This document shows positions 6,342 to 14,738 of a stretch of DNA of 17,074 nucleotides, one piece after another. The translations under genes were made by a program, and so were the position numbers. Position 1 is the stretch's first letter. Every line of letters begins with the position of its first letter. The notes under the pieces are model-generated. The model was not told where the DNA came from and searched no databases. It saw only the letters and a program-made list of their open reading frames with translations. Origin of the DNA: an uncultured Oscillibacter sp. (lineage in GTDB: Bacteria > Bacillota > Clostridia > Oscillospirales > Oscillospiraceae); assembly GCA_902476875.1 (NCBI GenBank), contig CABSFC010000055.1:1-17074 (forward strand). The letters run 5' to 3'.

Positions 6342-9300
6342 TTACTGGAACTTCTCAGCCGCGCAGAGGGGCCGGGATGTCAGCGTGTCCAGGAGATAGG
6401 CCTTGACCGCCGCGCCCGCCTCGCAGTCCACGGCCGCTTCCAGCGTTCCGCCGTTTGCCGCCAGCGTGCCCTCTCGGATGCTGACGCCGCACATGCGGCC
6501 GTCGGCGTCATAGGCCGCCAGGACCAGCCGGACGCGGGCCGCGTTTGTGGACCGGTTCTCCACCTGAACGGTTTTGCTGGTGGAGGTTCCGCCGGTCCCG
6601 GTCACCTCGAGGCTGAGGGGCGCGACTTCCACTGCCAGGGGGAAACCGCGGGTGCTGGGTTCGATGGGCTTATAAATGTCGTTGCCATCGTCATCCTTCC
6701 CGACAAACTCGCCCTCCAGGCGGACGATGCTGTATGCGTCTTCGCCGGATGCCGCAGTCACGCGGCAGAAGCCGTCGCCCACGTCTTCCACCGTGACGTT
6801 TTCGCCTCTGACCCAGTCGCTGTTGGTGTACTCGCAGACCCACTTTCCGGTTTTTTCATCATCATTATAATCGTATCTCAGCAGGTAGAACACAACGTCC
6901 GCACTGATGCCGGAGGTCAGGGTCAGGGTGCTGTGGAGCTGATCCTTGTAGGTGTCGTAATCCACATCCCACGATTCAGCGGATTCATCAGAAAGAAGTT
7001 CGTCACTGTAGAGCAGCTGCTCTGTTGGCTTGATCCAGATGCCCCGGCCGGTCAGTACCAAGCCATCGCGGTGATCTTCATTGGTGCCCAATATCTCAAT
7101 ATCAAAACTAAACGCGGGGGCTTCCACGGTGATTTTCCAGACGCCCTTAGTCTCGGTCTCTGTCCAGGAGATGCCGCTGTCCTGATCGTTCTGATAGATG
7201 ATGTTCAGCCCCAGATCCCAGTTCTCATGCTCCTGCATGAACCACACATCCGGATTGACGCACAGGTAGAACACGTTCTCGCCGAGGGGAGAGTAATCCC
7301 AGTGATCCAGGAAGGTCTCCGTCGAGACCGCAGGGCTGCTGTAATAGCCTGCGTCCGGCAGATGGATGTATACAGGCAGGGAGTAGCCTCCATAGGAGAC
7401 GGAGTATTCCTCGTTCCATTTTGTATCGTTTGCCTTCAGGTACATTCTGTCCAGATTTTCGCTGTCGTTCTCGTCAGGCCCATAAGCAAGCCCCTCGGAG
7501 AAATCGAGCTGTTCGGAAACAATGGGTGAATAAATCCACGCCTGTTTATCTGCGTCATAGTCCATCAGGAAGAACGTCAGATCGTACCAGTCAAAGGGGG
7601 TCATATGGATTTCATCGGAATAATCGTTATTCTCCGCGTCCCAGCAGGCCGCCAGGTGGGCATAGTACAATTCGCCGCCCCGGTCCAGGCCCTCCGGCAC
7701 AGCGGGATTGGCTCCAAAGAACGCCACGTCGCCTTCGACCCAGCCGCCGTTCTCAAGCGTCAGCGTGCCGCCCTCCTGGACGATCAGGTTGCCCTTCGTG
7801 CTGTCCTCGGAGCGCAGGATATATATCTCTCTGTCCACCGCCAGCACGGCGCCCTTGCTGATGGTCAGGTTTCCGTTATTCATGGACAGCGAGCTTTCGT
7901 TTTCCACATTGCCGCCCACAGTCACCCTGGCGCCCTCTTCAAGCGTCAGGTCGCCGTTTTCCACATGCAGCTTGTTGTATTCAGGGTCGTTCATCGTAAG
8001 CGTGGCCTGCTCACCGACGGTCAGGTTGCTGCCGTTCATTACCCAGAGCTGCGCCAGGGAGACATCTCCGGTCAGGGTCACGTCCGCGCCGAACACGGCA
8101 GTGTACAGGGCGCCGCGTGTTGTGTCTTTCATCACGGCGGTCAGATTCTCCGGCATGGAGCCGTAGAGAGTGCGGAATACGGTTTTTTCCTGCGCATCGT
8201 ACCACAGCAGATACGCCGCCATGCCTTCGGCGACATGGGTCCACATATTACCGCTGTCCTCATAGTAGAATTCAGGGCCGGACACATTGCTGGTCATCAC
8301 CGCGCCGGGGTCCAGCTTCAAACTGGCGCCGTCCGCGACGGCGATAGGCTTGTCGGTTACCAGCGGATGATCGCTGTTGTGAGTGCCCGGGATCACGACC
8401 TCGCCCGTGATCCGGATTTTTGCCACGCTTTCGTTATTGAGCGCCGCTATGAACTGCTCATAGTTCGAAACATCTTCCGCTCCTTCGAAGTTGGTCACCC
8501 GAACCGTCAGGGGAAGGCCGCGTTCGGTGTTCTCTAGGATCGTATACTCACCATTGACCCATTCACCGCCCAAATGGCCGATGGAATAGGTCCCGGCATT
8601 GCGTGTTTCCACCGTGCAGGCCGCGCTGTTTTCCGCCTGAGTCACCGTGATGCCATCGTCCCACCAGATACTGCCGGAATCAGTGTACTCGCAGACCCAC
8701 TTTCCGGTCTCGGTTTCACCGTCGTAATCGTATCTCAGCAGGTAGAACACAACGTCCTTGCTGCTGCCGGGGCTCAGGGTCAGGGTGTCGGAGATTTCCC
8801 CCTGGATGTCCTCGCTGAAAACGACGTCGGAGAAGTCCTCCGACAGGCGTGCATCGCTGCAGACCAGCTGCTCGTCCGCCTCGCCGATCCAGATGCCGTT
8901 GCTGATCGTGGCCACAGTCTCTTCATCCTGCATCACCTGGAGTTCATACTCCGCGGAAAAATGGCAGTCCGTAACGGTGATTTCCCAGACGCCTTGCTGG
9001 CCCTCGACCGCTTCAGCGGAGATTTTGTCCCCGTTCCCATTCTTGAGAGTGAGAGTGCCGAGCGAATAAGTCGAGTCCTTCATGAACCATTCGTCCGGAT
9101 TGACGCACAGGTAGAATACGTTATCGGAGATAGGAGAGTAGTCCCAGCCGTTGATGTAGGTCTCCGTGCTGACCTCCGGCTCTCTGTAATAGCCGATATC
9201 CGGCAGCTGGGAATACACGGGCAGGGAATAAATGGTGCCGTCCTCTGTATAAGTAATATTGTGGGCTGGATCCCAATCCGTACCGGTCAGGAACATCCTT

Positions 9301-12300
9301 TCGCTGTCTTCGCGCTGGAGGTATTCAAGTCCGTCGAAATCGAGGCTTTCCGCAGAGAGAATTTCATACGTCCATCCGTCCCCGGGTCCTTCAGCGGCGG
9401 ACTGATACCGCATCATGGCGAAAACGATGTCGTACTCGTCCAGCGGGGTCATCCAGATATCGTCGCTATGGTCTCCCAGGTTTTGAACGACAGTTCCGTC
9501 CTCGCCATACCAGAGGGCCACCAGGTGGGTGTAATAGGCATTGTCATTCCACTCCAGGCGCTCCGGGATCTGAGGGTCAGCGCCAAAGAATTCCACGTCG
9601 CCGTTGACCCAGGCGGCGCCGCTCTCCTCCTCAGAATAATCGTTAATGACCAGCTGGCCATTTTCTTTGACGATCAGCTTGCTGCCCTCGATAGGCATTC
9701 CAAATTCATGAGCCGTTACGGTGGTGCCGTCCGCGATGGTCAGGGCGCCCGCGCCGTCCTCATTCGTCAGCAGCACCAGCACGGTCGATGCTTCGATGCT
9801 GGTTTCCAGCGTCAGGTCGCCGCCGCAGAGGGCCACGAGGAAGAGGTCATAGCCCTCCATATTCAGATTTTCCAGCGCGGCCTCCCGGCTGCCGTACATC
9901 TTCCGCACACGGTTGGTTTCGCCCTCTGCTTCCTTTGTAAAGTGCAGGAACGCCCCCATGTTCTGCCAGTAGTTGGCGTATTCCATTTCGGCAGAGGTGC
10001 CCGTGGTTTCCACGGTCAGGACACGGCCGTTGGCAATGGTCAAAGTCCCGTAGACCGCCAGCTCCTTGGTCAGGGTAATGTTCTCGGTCACTTCGATCGT
10101 GGACTGGTCGCCCACAACGATCATGGTAACAAAATCGTTGGTTTGCGCGTTTTTCAGGCCCTCCAGGGTGAAAACGGTGGCGGTGCCGTCACTCTCTACG
10201 ATGTATCCCTCGCCCTCTGTATAAAGGCTGTATTTGGCGGTGACGACGGGGATGGTGTCAAGGCCGATCGACGTATTCTCTTTTACCGCGATGGCCTTGA
10301 CGGTCGTCGTCCCGGTGATGGTGAACGGGCCGGTGTATGCAGTGCTGCTGGTGGTCGGATCAGATCCGTCGGTGGTGTAATAGACCGTCATGCCGCTGGG
10401 CGCTGTGATCGTGATGTCCAGCTGATCTCCAGAGTACATCCCGGCGGCGGGGGAGAAGGTGGGCACGGCGGGCTGAACAGCACTGCTCCATGCTTCCAGC
10501 TCGCTCCCGATGCCGGGCGCGCCGGAGTTGGTGTGGATCTCGTTTGCGGAATCCGTCGCAAGTCCCCGGGCGATGAGGAAGGTAAGGGTGTCGTCATACC
10601 AATTGTCGTCCAGCAGAGTGACCTCGCCCAAACTGGCCAGGGACACCGCCGCCTCGCCGCCGCTTTCGCCGCCGGCCTCCCGCTCGATATATTGGATGAT
10701 GCGGGAAAGGATAGCGGCCGTCTGCTGTTTGGTCACGGGGTCATGGGGGTGGAAGTACCCGTCGGCGTAGCCCACGATAACGGGATGATCACCATCATAA
10801 ATCAGGTTGTTGAAGAGAGTGATCACCGCCCGCTGATCTTCTGTACAGTCAGAGATGTCCGTGAAAGTCGAGGTCGTATATGTATAGAGGTCGGGGAGCG
10901 CGTCTTTGTATGCCTCGTAGAAGATCGCGGCCATCTCCGCACGGGAGACGCCGCCGGAGGCGGCGATATCGCCAATATTAGTAGCCGCATTATACGCATA
11001 AAGCCATGCCTGGACCTCCTCCGCCATCACAGGGGCATTTGGGCGGAAATCCTCTTCAGCATTTTCAAGGATGCCCAAGGCGTACAGGCAGTTGATCGCG
11101 GCTGTCGCCCAAGTCGGGATATCGCCCTGGTCCGTGTAGAGGAGGGTCACCGGCGTATTGTTGCTCAGGCACCCGGTGGCGCGCCAGAGGACCACCGCCG
11201 CCTGGACGCGGGTGGCGGGCCCTTCGGGGCGGAACTCTCCGGGGGCGACTCCGCTCAGGACCCGGGCCTGGGCCATTTTGGCGATCGCTGCACTCTGCGC
11301 AGAGGTGCAGTCCGCAATATCGCCAAAGGTTACTTCATCCTGCCCGACAGCGGCATCATCAATATTCTGCCGCAGCCGTTCGTCCGCGTAGATCATCTCC
11401 GCCAGCTCCGCGCGGGTGAGGGCGCTGGGGTCCGGGTCATCGCCCCCGCCGCTGGGCACGCGGTCGAGCCATTTCAGAAGATATCTCGCTTTTGTATAGT
11501 CATGCGGCTTGAAACCGTCAGAGCCTGCCTTGACGTCGTCCCCGGTCAGAATCTCCTGGGCGACAAGGGAATCAAACGCCGCGGAAAGCCCGTCGTCCGC
11601 CGCAGAGTTGCCGGTGATGCTGTCAACATCGCCGAACCATGTCTGCTTCTCAGCGGTTTGGTCCATACCTGTTGCGCGCCAGATGGCTACCACTGCTTCA
11701 TAGCGCATCACGGCGCCGCCGGGATGAAAGGTGACCGTATCCCCATCCTTGGATCCGCTCAGGATGTTCGCTTTGACCAGGGCATAGATCGCGGTCTGGT
11801 ATTCGCCATAAAACTCCGAAATTTCATCAGCGTCGGCAAACACAGGTTCCGCGTTTCCTTCGGCGGATTCGGTAATACGCGCGTTCAACGCCGGATTGTC
11901 ATAGAGCATCCCCGCCAGCTCCGCGCGGGTGATCACTCTGCCGTCCGTCGCAAGATCGATCCAATCCGAAACGGTCTCGGCCTGAGCCGGGTCGCCCGGG
12001 CTGAAACAACCATCGCCGCCCACAGCGTCTCCTGAAGATAAAATCCACCTGGCAACAAGATAGTTGACGGCATCCACCGCATCCGGATTGTTAGAGGGAA
12101 TATCCGTGAAAATGTCCTGCTCCGCTGTGGGTGCGGGCCGCCCAAGCGCGCGCCAGAGGACCACGGCCGCCTGCAAACGGGTTGTGGAATCATTGGGGTC
12201 AAAATTTCCTGTATCGCCTTTCCCCAGCAGGATTCCAGCCCTGGCCAGGGCATAGATCGCGTCCGCATGCCCGGAGGCCCGAATAGCTTCGACGTCAGAG

Positions 12301-12662
12301 AAAGACGGTGTATCCCCAGTGAATTCGTCAATATACGCTCTCAGCGTCGGATTCGCATAGATCAAGCCCGCCAGCTCGGCGCGGGTAAGGCTGTCCGTCG
12401 CCGGCGGCTCTTCCGTCTCCGTACCGGAGCCCGTGGAGCCACCCGTCTCTGTGGCTCCCACTTCCGCCAGCGTGACCTCGCCGTCCGCGGGGTCCCCGGC
12501 TGCCGTGGGAGGCGCCTCTTCCGCGGGGGCCTCCGCCGGCTCCTCGACGGGGACAGGCTCCTCCTCCGGGAGGTCCTCCTCCGCCAGCGCGGCCGCGGGC
12601 AGCAGGCTCACCAGCAGGACGGCGCCCATCAGGCCCGCCAACCATCTCTTTGCGCGTTTCAT
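6342..12662 (-). CDS. giant S-layer homology surface protein with two tandem uncharacterised units
   Basis: The 2106-residue product opens with a signal peptide (cleavage near ALA|EE, residue 27) and an acidic Glu/Pro/Ala-rich linker to about residue 90. Four SLH-rich blocks begin near residues 91, 242, 412 and 570, each opened by (T/S)RAE(L/M)A and carrying FSDV/FTDI and (A/T)TRLQAAVVLWRA-type motifs. Residues 731-810 resemble the chitobiase C-terminal Ig-like domain (VYYTTDGSDPTT, then a VKAIAVKE strand). Two tandem units follow (about 835-1399 and 1400-2015). Each has beta-rich repeats (LTIANG, LTLEEGA-type), an aromatic segment ending YLCVNPD(E/V)WFM (near 1182 and 1797), and DVVFYLLRYDY...GKWVCEYT (near 1302 and 1921). 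The C-terminal 90 residues look like another Ig fold. SLH domains should anchor it to the cell wall; the repeats may be an adhesin or matrix module. GGAGG (12671-12675) lies 8 bases before the ATG. The gene reads through uninterrupted. Confidence 0.93.
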   Translation of the reverse strand: MKRAKRWLAGLMGAVLLVSLLPAAALAEEDLPEEEPVPVEEPAEAPAEEAPPTAAGDPADGEVTLAEVGATETGGSTGSGTETEEPPATDSLTRAELAGLIYANPTLRAYIDEFTGDTPSFSDVEAIRASGHADAIYALARAGILLGKGDTGNFDPNDSTTRLQAAVVLWRALGRPAPTAEQDIFTDIPSNNPDAVDAVNYLVARWILSSGDAVGGDGCFSPGDPAQAETVSDWIDLATDGRVITRAELAGMLYDNPALNARITESAEGNAEPVFADADEISEFYGEYQTAIYALVKANILSGSKDGDTVTFHPGGAVMRYEAVVAIWRATGMDQTAEKQTWFGDVDSITGNSAADDGLSAAFDSLVAQEILTGDDVKAGSDGFKPHDYTKARYLLKWLDRVPSGGGDDPDPSALTRAELAEMIYADERLRQNIDDAAVGQDEVTFGDIADCTSAQSAAIAKMAQARVLSGVAPGEFRPEGPATRVQAAVVLWRATGCLSNNTPVTLLYTDQGDIPTWATAAINCLYALGILENAEEDFRPNAPVMAEEVQAWLYAYNAATNIGDIAASGGVSRAEMAAIFYEAYKDALPDLYTYTTSTFTDISDCTEDQRAVITLFNNLIYDGDHPVIVGYADGYFHPHDPVTKQQTAAILSRIIQYIEREAGGESGGEAAVSLASLGEVTLLDDNWYDDTLTFLIARGLATDSANEIHTNSGAPGIGSELEAWSSAVQPAVPTFSPAAGMYSGDQLDITITAPSGMTVYYTTDGSDPTTSSTAYTGPFTITGTTTVKAIAVKENTSIGLDTIPVVTAKYSLYTEGEGYIVESDGTATVFTLEGLKNAQTNDFVTMIVVGDQSTIEVTENITLTKELAVYGTLTIANGRVLTVETTGTSAEMEYANYWQNMGAFLHFTKEAEGETNRVRKMYGSREAALENLNMEGYDLFLVALCGGDLTLETSIEASTVLVLLTNEDGAGALTIADGTTVTAHEFGMPIEGSKLIVKENGQLVINDYSEEESGAAWVNGDVEFFGADPQIPERLEWNDNAYYTHLVALWYGEDGTVVQNLGDHSDDIWMTPLDEYDIVFAMMRYQSAAEGPGDGWTYEILSAESLDFDGLEYLQREDSERMFLTGTDWDPAHNITYTEDGTIYSLPVYSQLPDIGYYREPEVSTETYINGWDYSPISDNVFYLCVNPDEWFMKDSTYSLGTLTLKNGNGDKISAEAVEGQQGVWEITVTDCHFSAEYELQVMQDEETVATISNGIWIGEADEQLVCSDARLSEDFSDVVFSEDIQGEISDTLTLSPGSSKDVVFYLLRYDYDGETETGKWVCEYTDSGSIWWDDGITVTQAENSAACTVETRNAGTYSIGHLGGEWVNGEYTILENTERGLPLTVRVTNFEGAEDVSNYEQFIAALNNESVAKIRITGEVVIPGTHNSDHPLVTDKPIAVADGASLKLDPGAVMTSNVSGPEFYYEDSGNMWTHVAEGMAAYLLWYDAQEKTVFRTLYGSMPENLTAVMKDTTRGALYTAVFGADVTLTGDVSLAQLWVMNGSNLTVGEQATLTMNDPEYNKLHVENGDLTLEEGARVTVGGNVENESSLSMNNGNLTISKGAVLAVDREIYILRSEDSTKGNLIVQEGGTLTLENGGWVEGDVAFFGANPAVPEGLDRGGELYYAHLAACWDAENNDYSDEIHMTPFDWYDLTFFLMDYDADKQAWIYSPIVSEQLDFSEGLAYGPDENDSENLDRMYLKANDTKWNEEYSVSYGGYSLPVYIHLPDAGYYSSPAVSTETFLDHWDYSPLGENVFYLCVNPDVWFMQEHENWDLGLNIIYQNDQDSGISWTETETKGVWKITVEAPAFSFDIEILGTNEDHRDGLVLTGRGIWIKPTEQLLYSDELLSDESAESWDVDYDTYKDQLHSTLTLTSGISADVVFYLLRYDYNDDEKTGKWVCEYTNSDWVRGENVTVEDVGDGFCRVTAASGEDAYSIVRLEGEFVGKDDDGNDIYKPIEPSTRGFPLAVEVAPLSLEVTGTGGTSTSKTVQVENRSTNAARVRLVLAAYDADGRMCGVSIREGTLAANGGTLEAAVDCEAGAAVKAYLLDTLTSRPLCAAEKFQ
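6826..6900. repeat. intragenic direct repeat, copy 1
   Basis: Bases 6826-6851 (26 bp) and 6868-6900 (33 bp) are identical to 8683-8708 and 8725-8757, at an offset of 1857 bases. They encode the DVVFYLLRYDY...GKWVCEYT part of the second tandem unit of the giant surface protein. Confidence 0.9.
8683..8757. repeat. intragenic direct repeat, copy 2
   Basis: Partner of the copy at 6826-6900, encoding the same stretch in the first tandem unit. A further identical 23-bp pair is at 7249-7271 and 9094-9116, offset 1845 bases. Flanking sequence has diverged, so identity is kept only in the most conserved protein segments. Confidence 0.9.
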
Positions 12663-12711
12663 ATTCGTTTCCTCCGTTTCATGTTTGCTCCCAGATCCTT
12701 AATCACAGTGG

Positions 12712-12733
12712 AATGAAAGAAATGAAAGAAATG
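12712..12733. repeat. short 9-bp tandem repeat
   Basis: The unit AATGAAAGA occurs twice in full (12712-12720, 12721-12729) and once in part (12730-12733). It falls in the transcribed leader of the giant surface-protein gene, where it would read as a pyrimidine-rich repeat. Confidence 0.7.
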
Positions 12734-12742
12734 TGTATACAA

Positions 12743-12776
12743 TTTATATATTAGCATTTCTTTACAGCAAACACAA
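12743..12776 (-). promoter_or_regulatory. likely promoter of the giant surface-protein gene
   Basis: An AT-rich patch on the minus strand offers TATAAA (complement of 12743-12748) 16 bases after TTGCTG (complement of 12765-12770). An alternative pair is TTGTGT (complement of 12771-12776) and TAATAT (complement of 12748-12753) with 17-base spacing. Either gives a leader of roughly 75-85 bases. Confidence 0.45.
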
Positions 12777-12887
12777 GGTAAATCCGGACCTTTGCCCACA
12801 AAAATCCGGCGGGAGGCAAGGAAGCCGCGGCTGCTTTTTGCCAAAGTTCCGAAAAGACAAACAGGCGCTTTTTGTGCGAATCCACGG

Positions 12888-12915
12888 TTGCAAAACAGGG
12901 CGGAAGGACTAAAAT
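12888..12915 (+). promoter_or_regulatory. candidate promoter of the antiporter gene
   Basis: TTGCAA (12888-12893) and TAAAAT (12910-12915) are 16 bases apart; the -10 box matches consensus at five positions and the -35 box at four. The leader to the start codon would be about 65 bases and contains the hairpin at 12947-12963. Confidence 0.45.
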
Positions 12916-12946
12916 ATAGGGCCAAGAAGATGGGTAATCGATTGCG

Positions 12947-12963
12947 GACGGCCGGAGGCCGTC
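12947..12963 (+). promoter_or_regulatory. GC-rich hairpin just upstream of the antiporter ribosome binding site
   Basis: A perfect 7-bp stem (12947-12953 with 12957-12963) and a GGA loop end 11 bases before AGGTGA. No T tract follows, so it is not an ordinary terminator. It could influence translation initiation or message stability. Confidence 0.4.
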
Positions 12964-12985
12964 TAGTTTATAAGAGGTGATTTGC

Positions 12986-14275
12986 ATGTCCTATCATTAT
13001 CTGTTGGATATTGCCCTGATCCTGCTGAGCACGAAACTCCTGGGCATCCTGACCCGGAGATTCCAGATGCCCCAGGTGGTGGGCGCTCTGCTGGCGGGTC
13101 TGATCCTGGGTCCGGCCATGCTGGACGTCCTGACAGAGACGGAATTTTTAACCCAGCTCAGCGAACTGGGCGTGATCGTGCTGATGTTCTCCGCCGGCAT
13201 GGGGACCGACCTCCAGGAACTGAAGCACAGCGGCAGGGCCGGCTTTCTGGTGGCGCTGCTGGGCGTGCTGGTACCCCTGGCCATGGGTACCGGCCTCGCC
13301 TGGATCGCGGGACGGACGGGGATGATCGAAAGCACCGGCTTTTTGGAGGACGTGTTCGTCGGCACGGTACTGACGGCCACCTCCGTCAGCATCACAGTGG
13401 AGACCCTGAAGGAGCTTGGAAAGCTGGAGACCAAGGCGGGCAACACCATCCTGGCGGCGGCGCTGATCGACGATGTACTGGGCCTGATCTCCCTGACGCT
13501 GGTCAGCAGCGTGGCCGGCGGCGGGGAGAGCGTTCTGTCGGTGCTGGTGAAGATCCTGCTGTTCTTTGTCTTCTCCGGCGCCGTGGGCTACGGCGCCAAC
13601 CGCCTCTTCCGCTGGATGATGGCGCGGGCCCACGAGCGGAATCTCCGCCGCTATCCGGTGCTGGCCTTTGTCCTGTGTCTTGTGATGGCCTATTGCGCGG
13701 AGGAGTTTTTCGCCGTGGCCGACATCACCGGCGCCTATGTGGCGGGCCTGGTGATCGCCCGCACCCCGAAAGCCACCTACATCCAGTCCAAATACGAGCC
13801 GCTGGGCTATCTGCTGCTGACGCCGGTGTTTTTCGCCGGCATTGGCATCAATGTGCGGCTGACGGGCCTGAACGGCAGTCTGGTGGTTTTTGCCGCGCTG
13901 CTGCTGTTGGTCTCCGTGATTTCCAAGGTGGTGGGCTGCGGCCTGGGCGCGAAGCTGTGCCATTATACCAATCAGGAGTGTGTGCAGGTGGGCGTGGGCA
14001 TGGTCTGCCGGGGCGAGGTGGCCCTGATCGTGGCCAACCGGGGACTGGCTCTGGGCGTGTTGTCCGCCTCCTTGATGACCCCGGTGATCATCACGGTCAT
14101 CGGCGGCACGATTTTGACGCCGATCCTGTTGAAACTGGTATTCCGCAGCCGGCTGGAGACCTCCATGCAGGAGAACAGTCTCGCCGACCACTACCGGGAG
14201 GTGGAGCAGCTGGATATTGTTTCCGCCAAGCTGCTGGAGCAGAACAGGAAGCTGATGCGGAAAAAGGAGAGCTGA
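12986..14275 (+). CDS. cation:proton antiporter, CPA2 (KefB/NapA-like) family
   Basis: The 429-residue membrane protein is built of about 11-13 hydrophobic helices throughout, as in monovalent cation:proton antiporters that exchange Na+ or K+ for H+ across the cytoplasmic membrane. The first helices carry the family pattern FQMPQVVGALLAGLILGP (26-43). The ion-binding motif ALIDDVLGL gives the double aspartate Asp162-Asp163, and CRGEVALIVANRG (341-353) supplies the conserved Arg-Gly-Glu. There is no TrkA-N or TrkA-C regulatory domain as in KefB/KefC; the C-terminus is a short charged tail of about 45 residues, likely coiled. I prefer the ATG at 12986 because AGGTGA (12975-12980) stands 5 bases upstream; a GTG at 12977 overlaps that site. 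Ion preference cannot be read from the sequence. It appears to be transcribed alone. Confidence 0.92.
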   Translation: MSYHYLLDIALILLSTKLLGILTRRFQMPQVVGALLAGLILGPAMLDVLTETEFLTQLSELGVIVLMFSAGMGTDLQELKHSGRAGFLVALLGVLVPLAMGTGLAWIAGRTGMIESTGFLEDVFVGTVLTATSVSITVETLKELGKLETKAGNTILAAALIDDVLGLISLTLVSSVAGGGESVLSVLVKILLFFVFSGAVGYGANRLFRWMMARAHERNLRRYPVLAFVLCLVMAYCAEEFFAVADITGAYVAGLVIARTPKATYIQSKYEPLGYLLLTPVFFAGIGINVRLTGLNGSLVVFAALLLLVSVISKVVGCGLGAKLCHYTNQECVQVGVGMVCRGEVALIVANRGLALGVLSASLMTPVIITVIGGTILTPILLKLVFRSRLETSMQENSLADHYREVEQLDIVSAKLLEQNRKLMRKKES

Positions 14276-14286
14276 ACATGACGGAA

Positions 14287-14312
14287 GGAGGGACGCCTGA
14301 AAGCGTCCCTCC
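14287..14312. terminator. hairpin between convergent antiporter and DUF378 genes
   Basis: A perfect 10-bp stem (14287-14296 with 14303-14312) and 6-nt loop lies between the two convergent stop codons. Neither strand has a T tract, so if it ends transcription it would be as a poor or factor-assisted terminator; it may also protect both 3' ends. Confidence 0.5.
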
Positions 14313-14327
14313 CCGTCTGTATTGCCG

Positions 14328-14549
14328 TCAGGCCATGTGAGGCGACTGGCCGGTCGCTTCCTCCCGGCGAAACAGCAGCGTGATACACCACAGGCCCGCC
14401 AGCCCCACCAGCGCGTAGATGACGCGGGACAGCACGGCCATCTGGCCGCCGCACAGAAACGCCACCGTGTCAAAGCCGAACAGGCCGATACCGCCCCAGT
14501 TCAGGGCGCCGATGATGGTCAGGACCAGCGCGATCTTGTCGATTACCAT
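14328..14549 (-). CDS. DUF378 family small membrane protein
   Basis: The 73-residue protein has two membrane helices (about residues 5-25 and 38-60). The first contains the family signature ALNWGGIGLFGFD, and the second contains LSRVIYALVGLAGLW, both characteristic of DUF378 (YuzA-like) proteins. A short charged tail (RREEATGQ) follows. The role of the family is unknown; it is widespread in Firmicutes. GGAGG lies 7 bases before the ATG. It converges with the antiporter gene and shares a hairpin between the two stops. I find only a weak promoter candidate upstream on the minus strand. Confidence 0.93.
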   Translation of the reverse strand: MVIDKIALVLTIIGALNWGGIGLFGFDTVAFLCGGQMAVLSRVIYALVGLAGLWCITLLFRREEATGQSPHMA

Positions 14550-14662
14550 GGATCAACCTCCATTCATGCCCATATAAGGGATTTGCCCATAGATTGTCCG
14601 CTTTCGCGGAAACTATGCGGCGGGAAAGGGCGACCTTTTCGGGGGATTTAGCCAAAATGGGA

Positions 14663-14691
14663 TTGAAAGCGGCGACGGATTATTGTATAAT
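14663..14691 (+). promoter_or_regulatory. promoter of thrH-DUF1015
   Basis: TTGAAA (14663-14668) and a perfect TATAAT (14686-14691) are separated by 17 bases. Transcription would start near base 14698, leaving a leader of about 108 bases before thrH. Confidence 0.85.
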
Positions 14692-14712
14692 AAAGCCGGA
14701 AATTTTTAAAAT

Positions 14713-14738
14713 GGCTTTTCACGCCGCGCTGAAAAGCC
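14713..14738 (+). promoter_or_regulatory. structured 5' leader of thrH
   Basis: A perfect 8-bp stem (14713-14720 with 14731-14738) with a 10-nt loop lies close to the expected transcript start. GC-rich self-complementary stretches follow up to about 14778. I see no T-box consensus and no riboswitch that I recognise. Confidence 0.4.

Larger units (their letters stand above)
12663..12985. other. divergent intergenic region, no gene supported
   Basis: This 323-base gap separates the giant surface-protein gene (minus) from the antiporter gene (plus). It holds a minus-strand ribosome binding site and promoter, a short 9-bp tandem repeat, a candidate plus-strand promoter and a hairpin before the antiporter start. 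The short open frames inside it (for example 12792-12980 plus and 12659-12925 minus) have no convincing ribosome binding site or recognisable product. Confidence 0.6.

Noticed and set aside
6826..9116. CRISPR or insertion-sequence repeats
   Set aside because: The repeats are inside one reading frame, encode homologous protein segments, and lack spacers, terminal inverted repeats or a transposase.
8574..12035. 1153-codon open frame on the plus strand, antisense to the giant surface-protein gene
   Set aside because: It lacks a ribosome binding site and a recognisable domain, and its composition is what high-GC codon use produces on the opposite strand. The minus-strand frame has a signal peptide and SLH domains.
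12792..12980. 62-codon plus-strand frame in the divergent intergenic region
   Set aside because: No ribosome binding site is seen and it covers promoter and hairpin signals of the antiporter gene.
13148..14473. 441-codon minus-strand open frame over the antiporter
   Set aside because: It overlaps both the antiporter and the DUF378 gene in another frame and encodes a His/Gln-rich shadow product.
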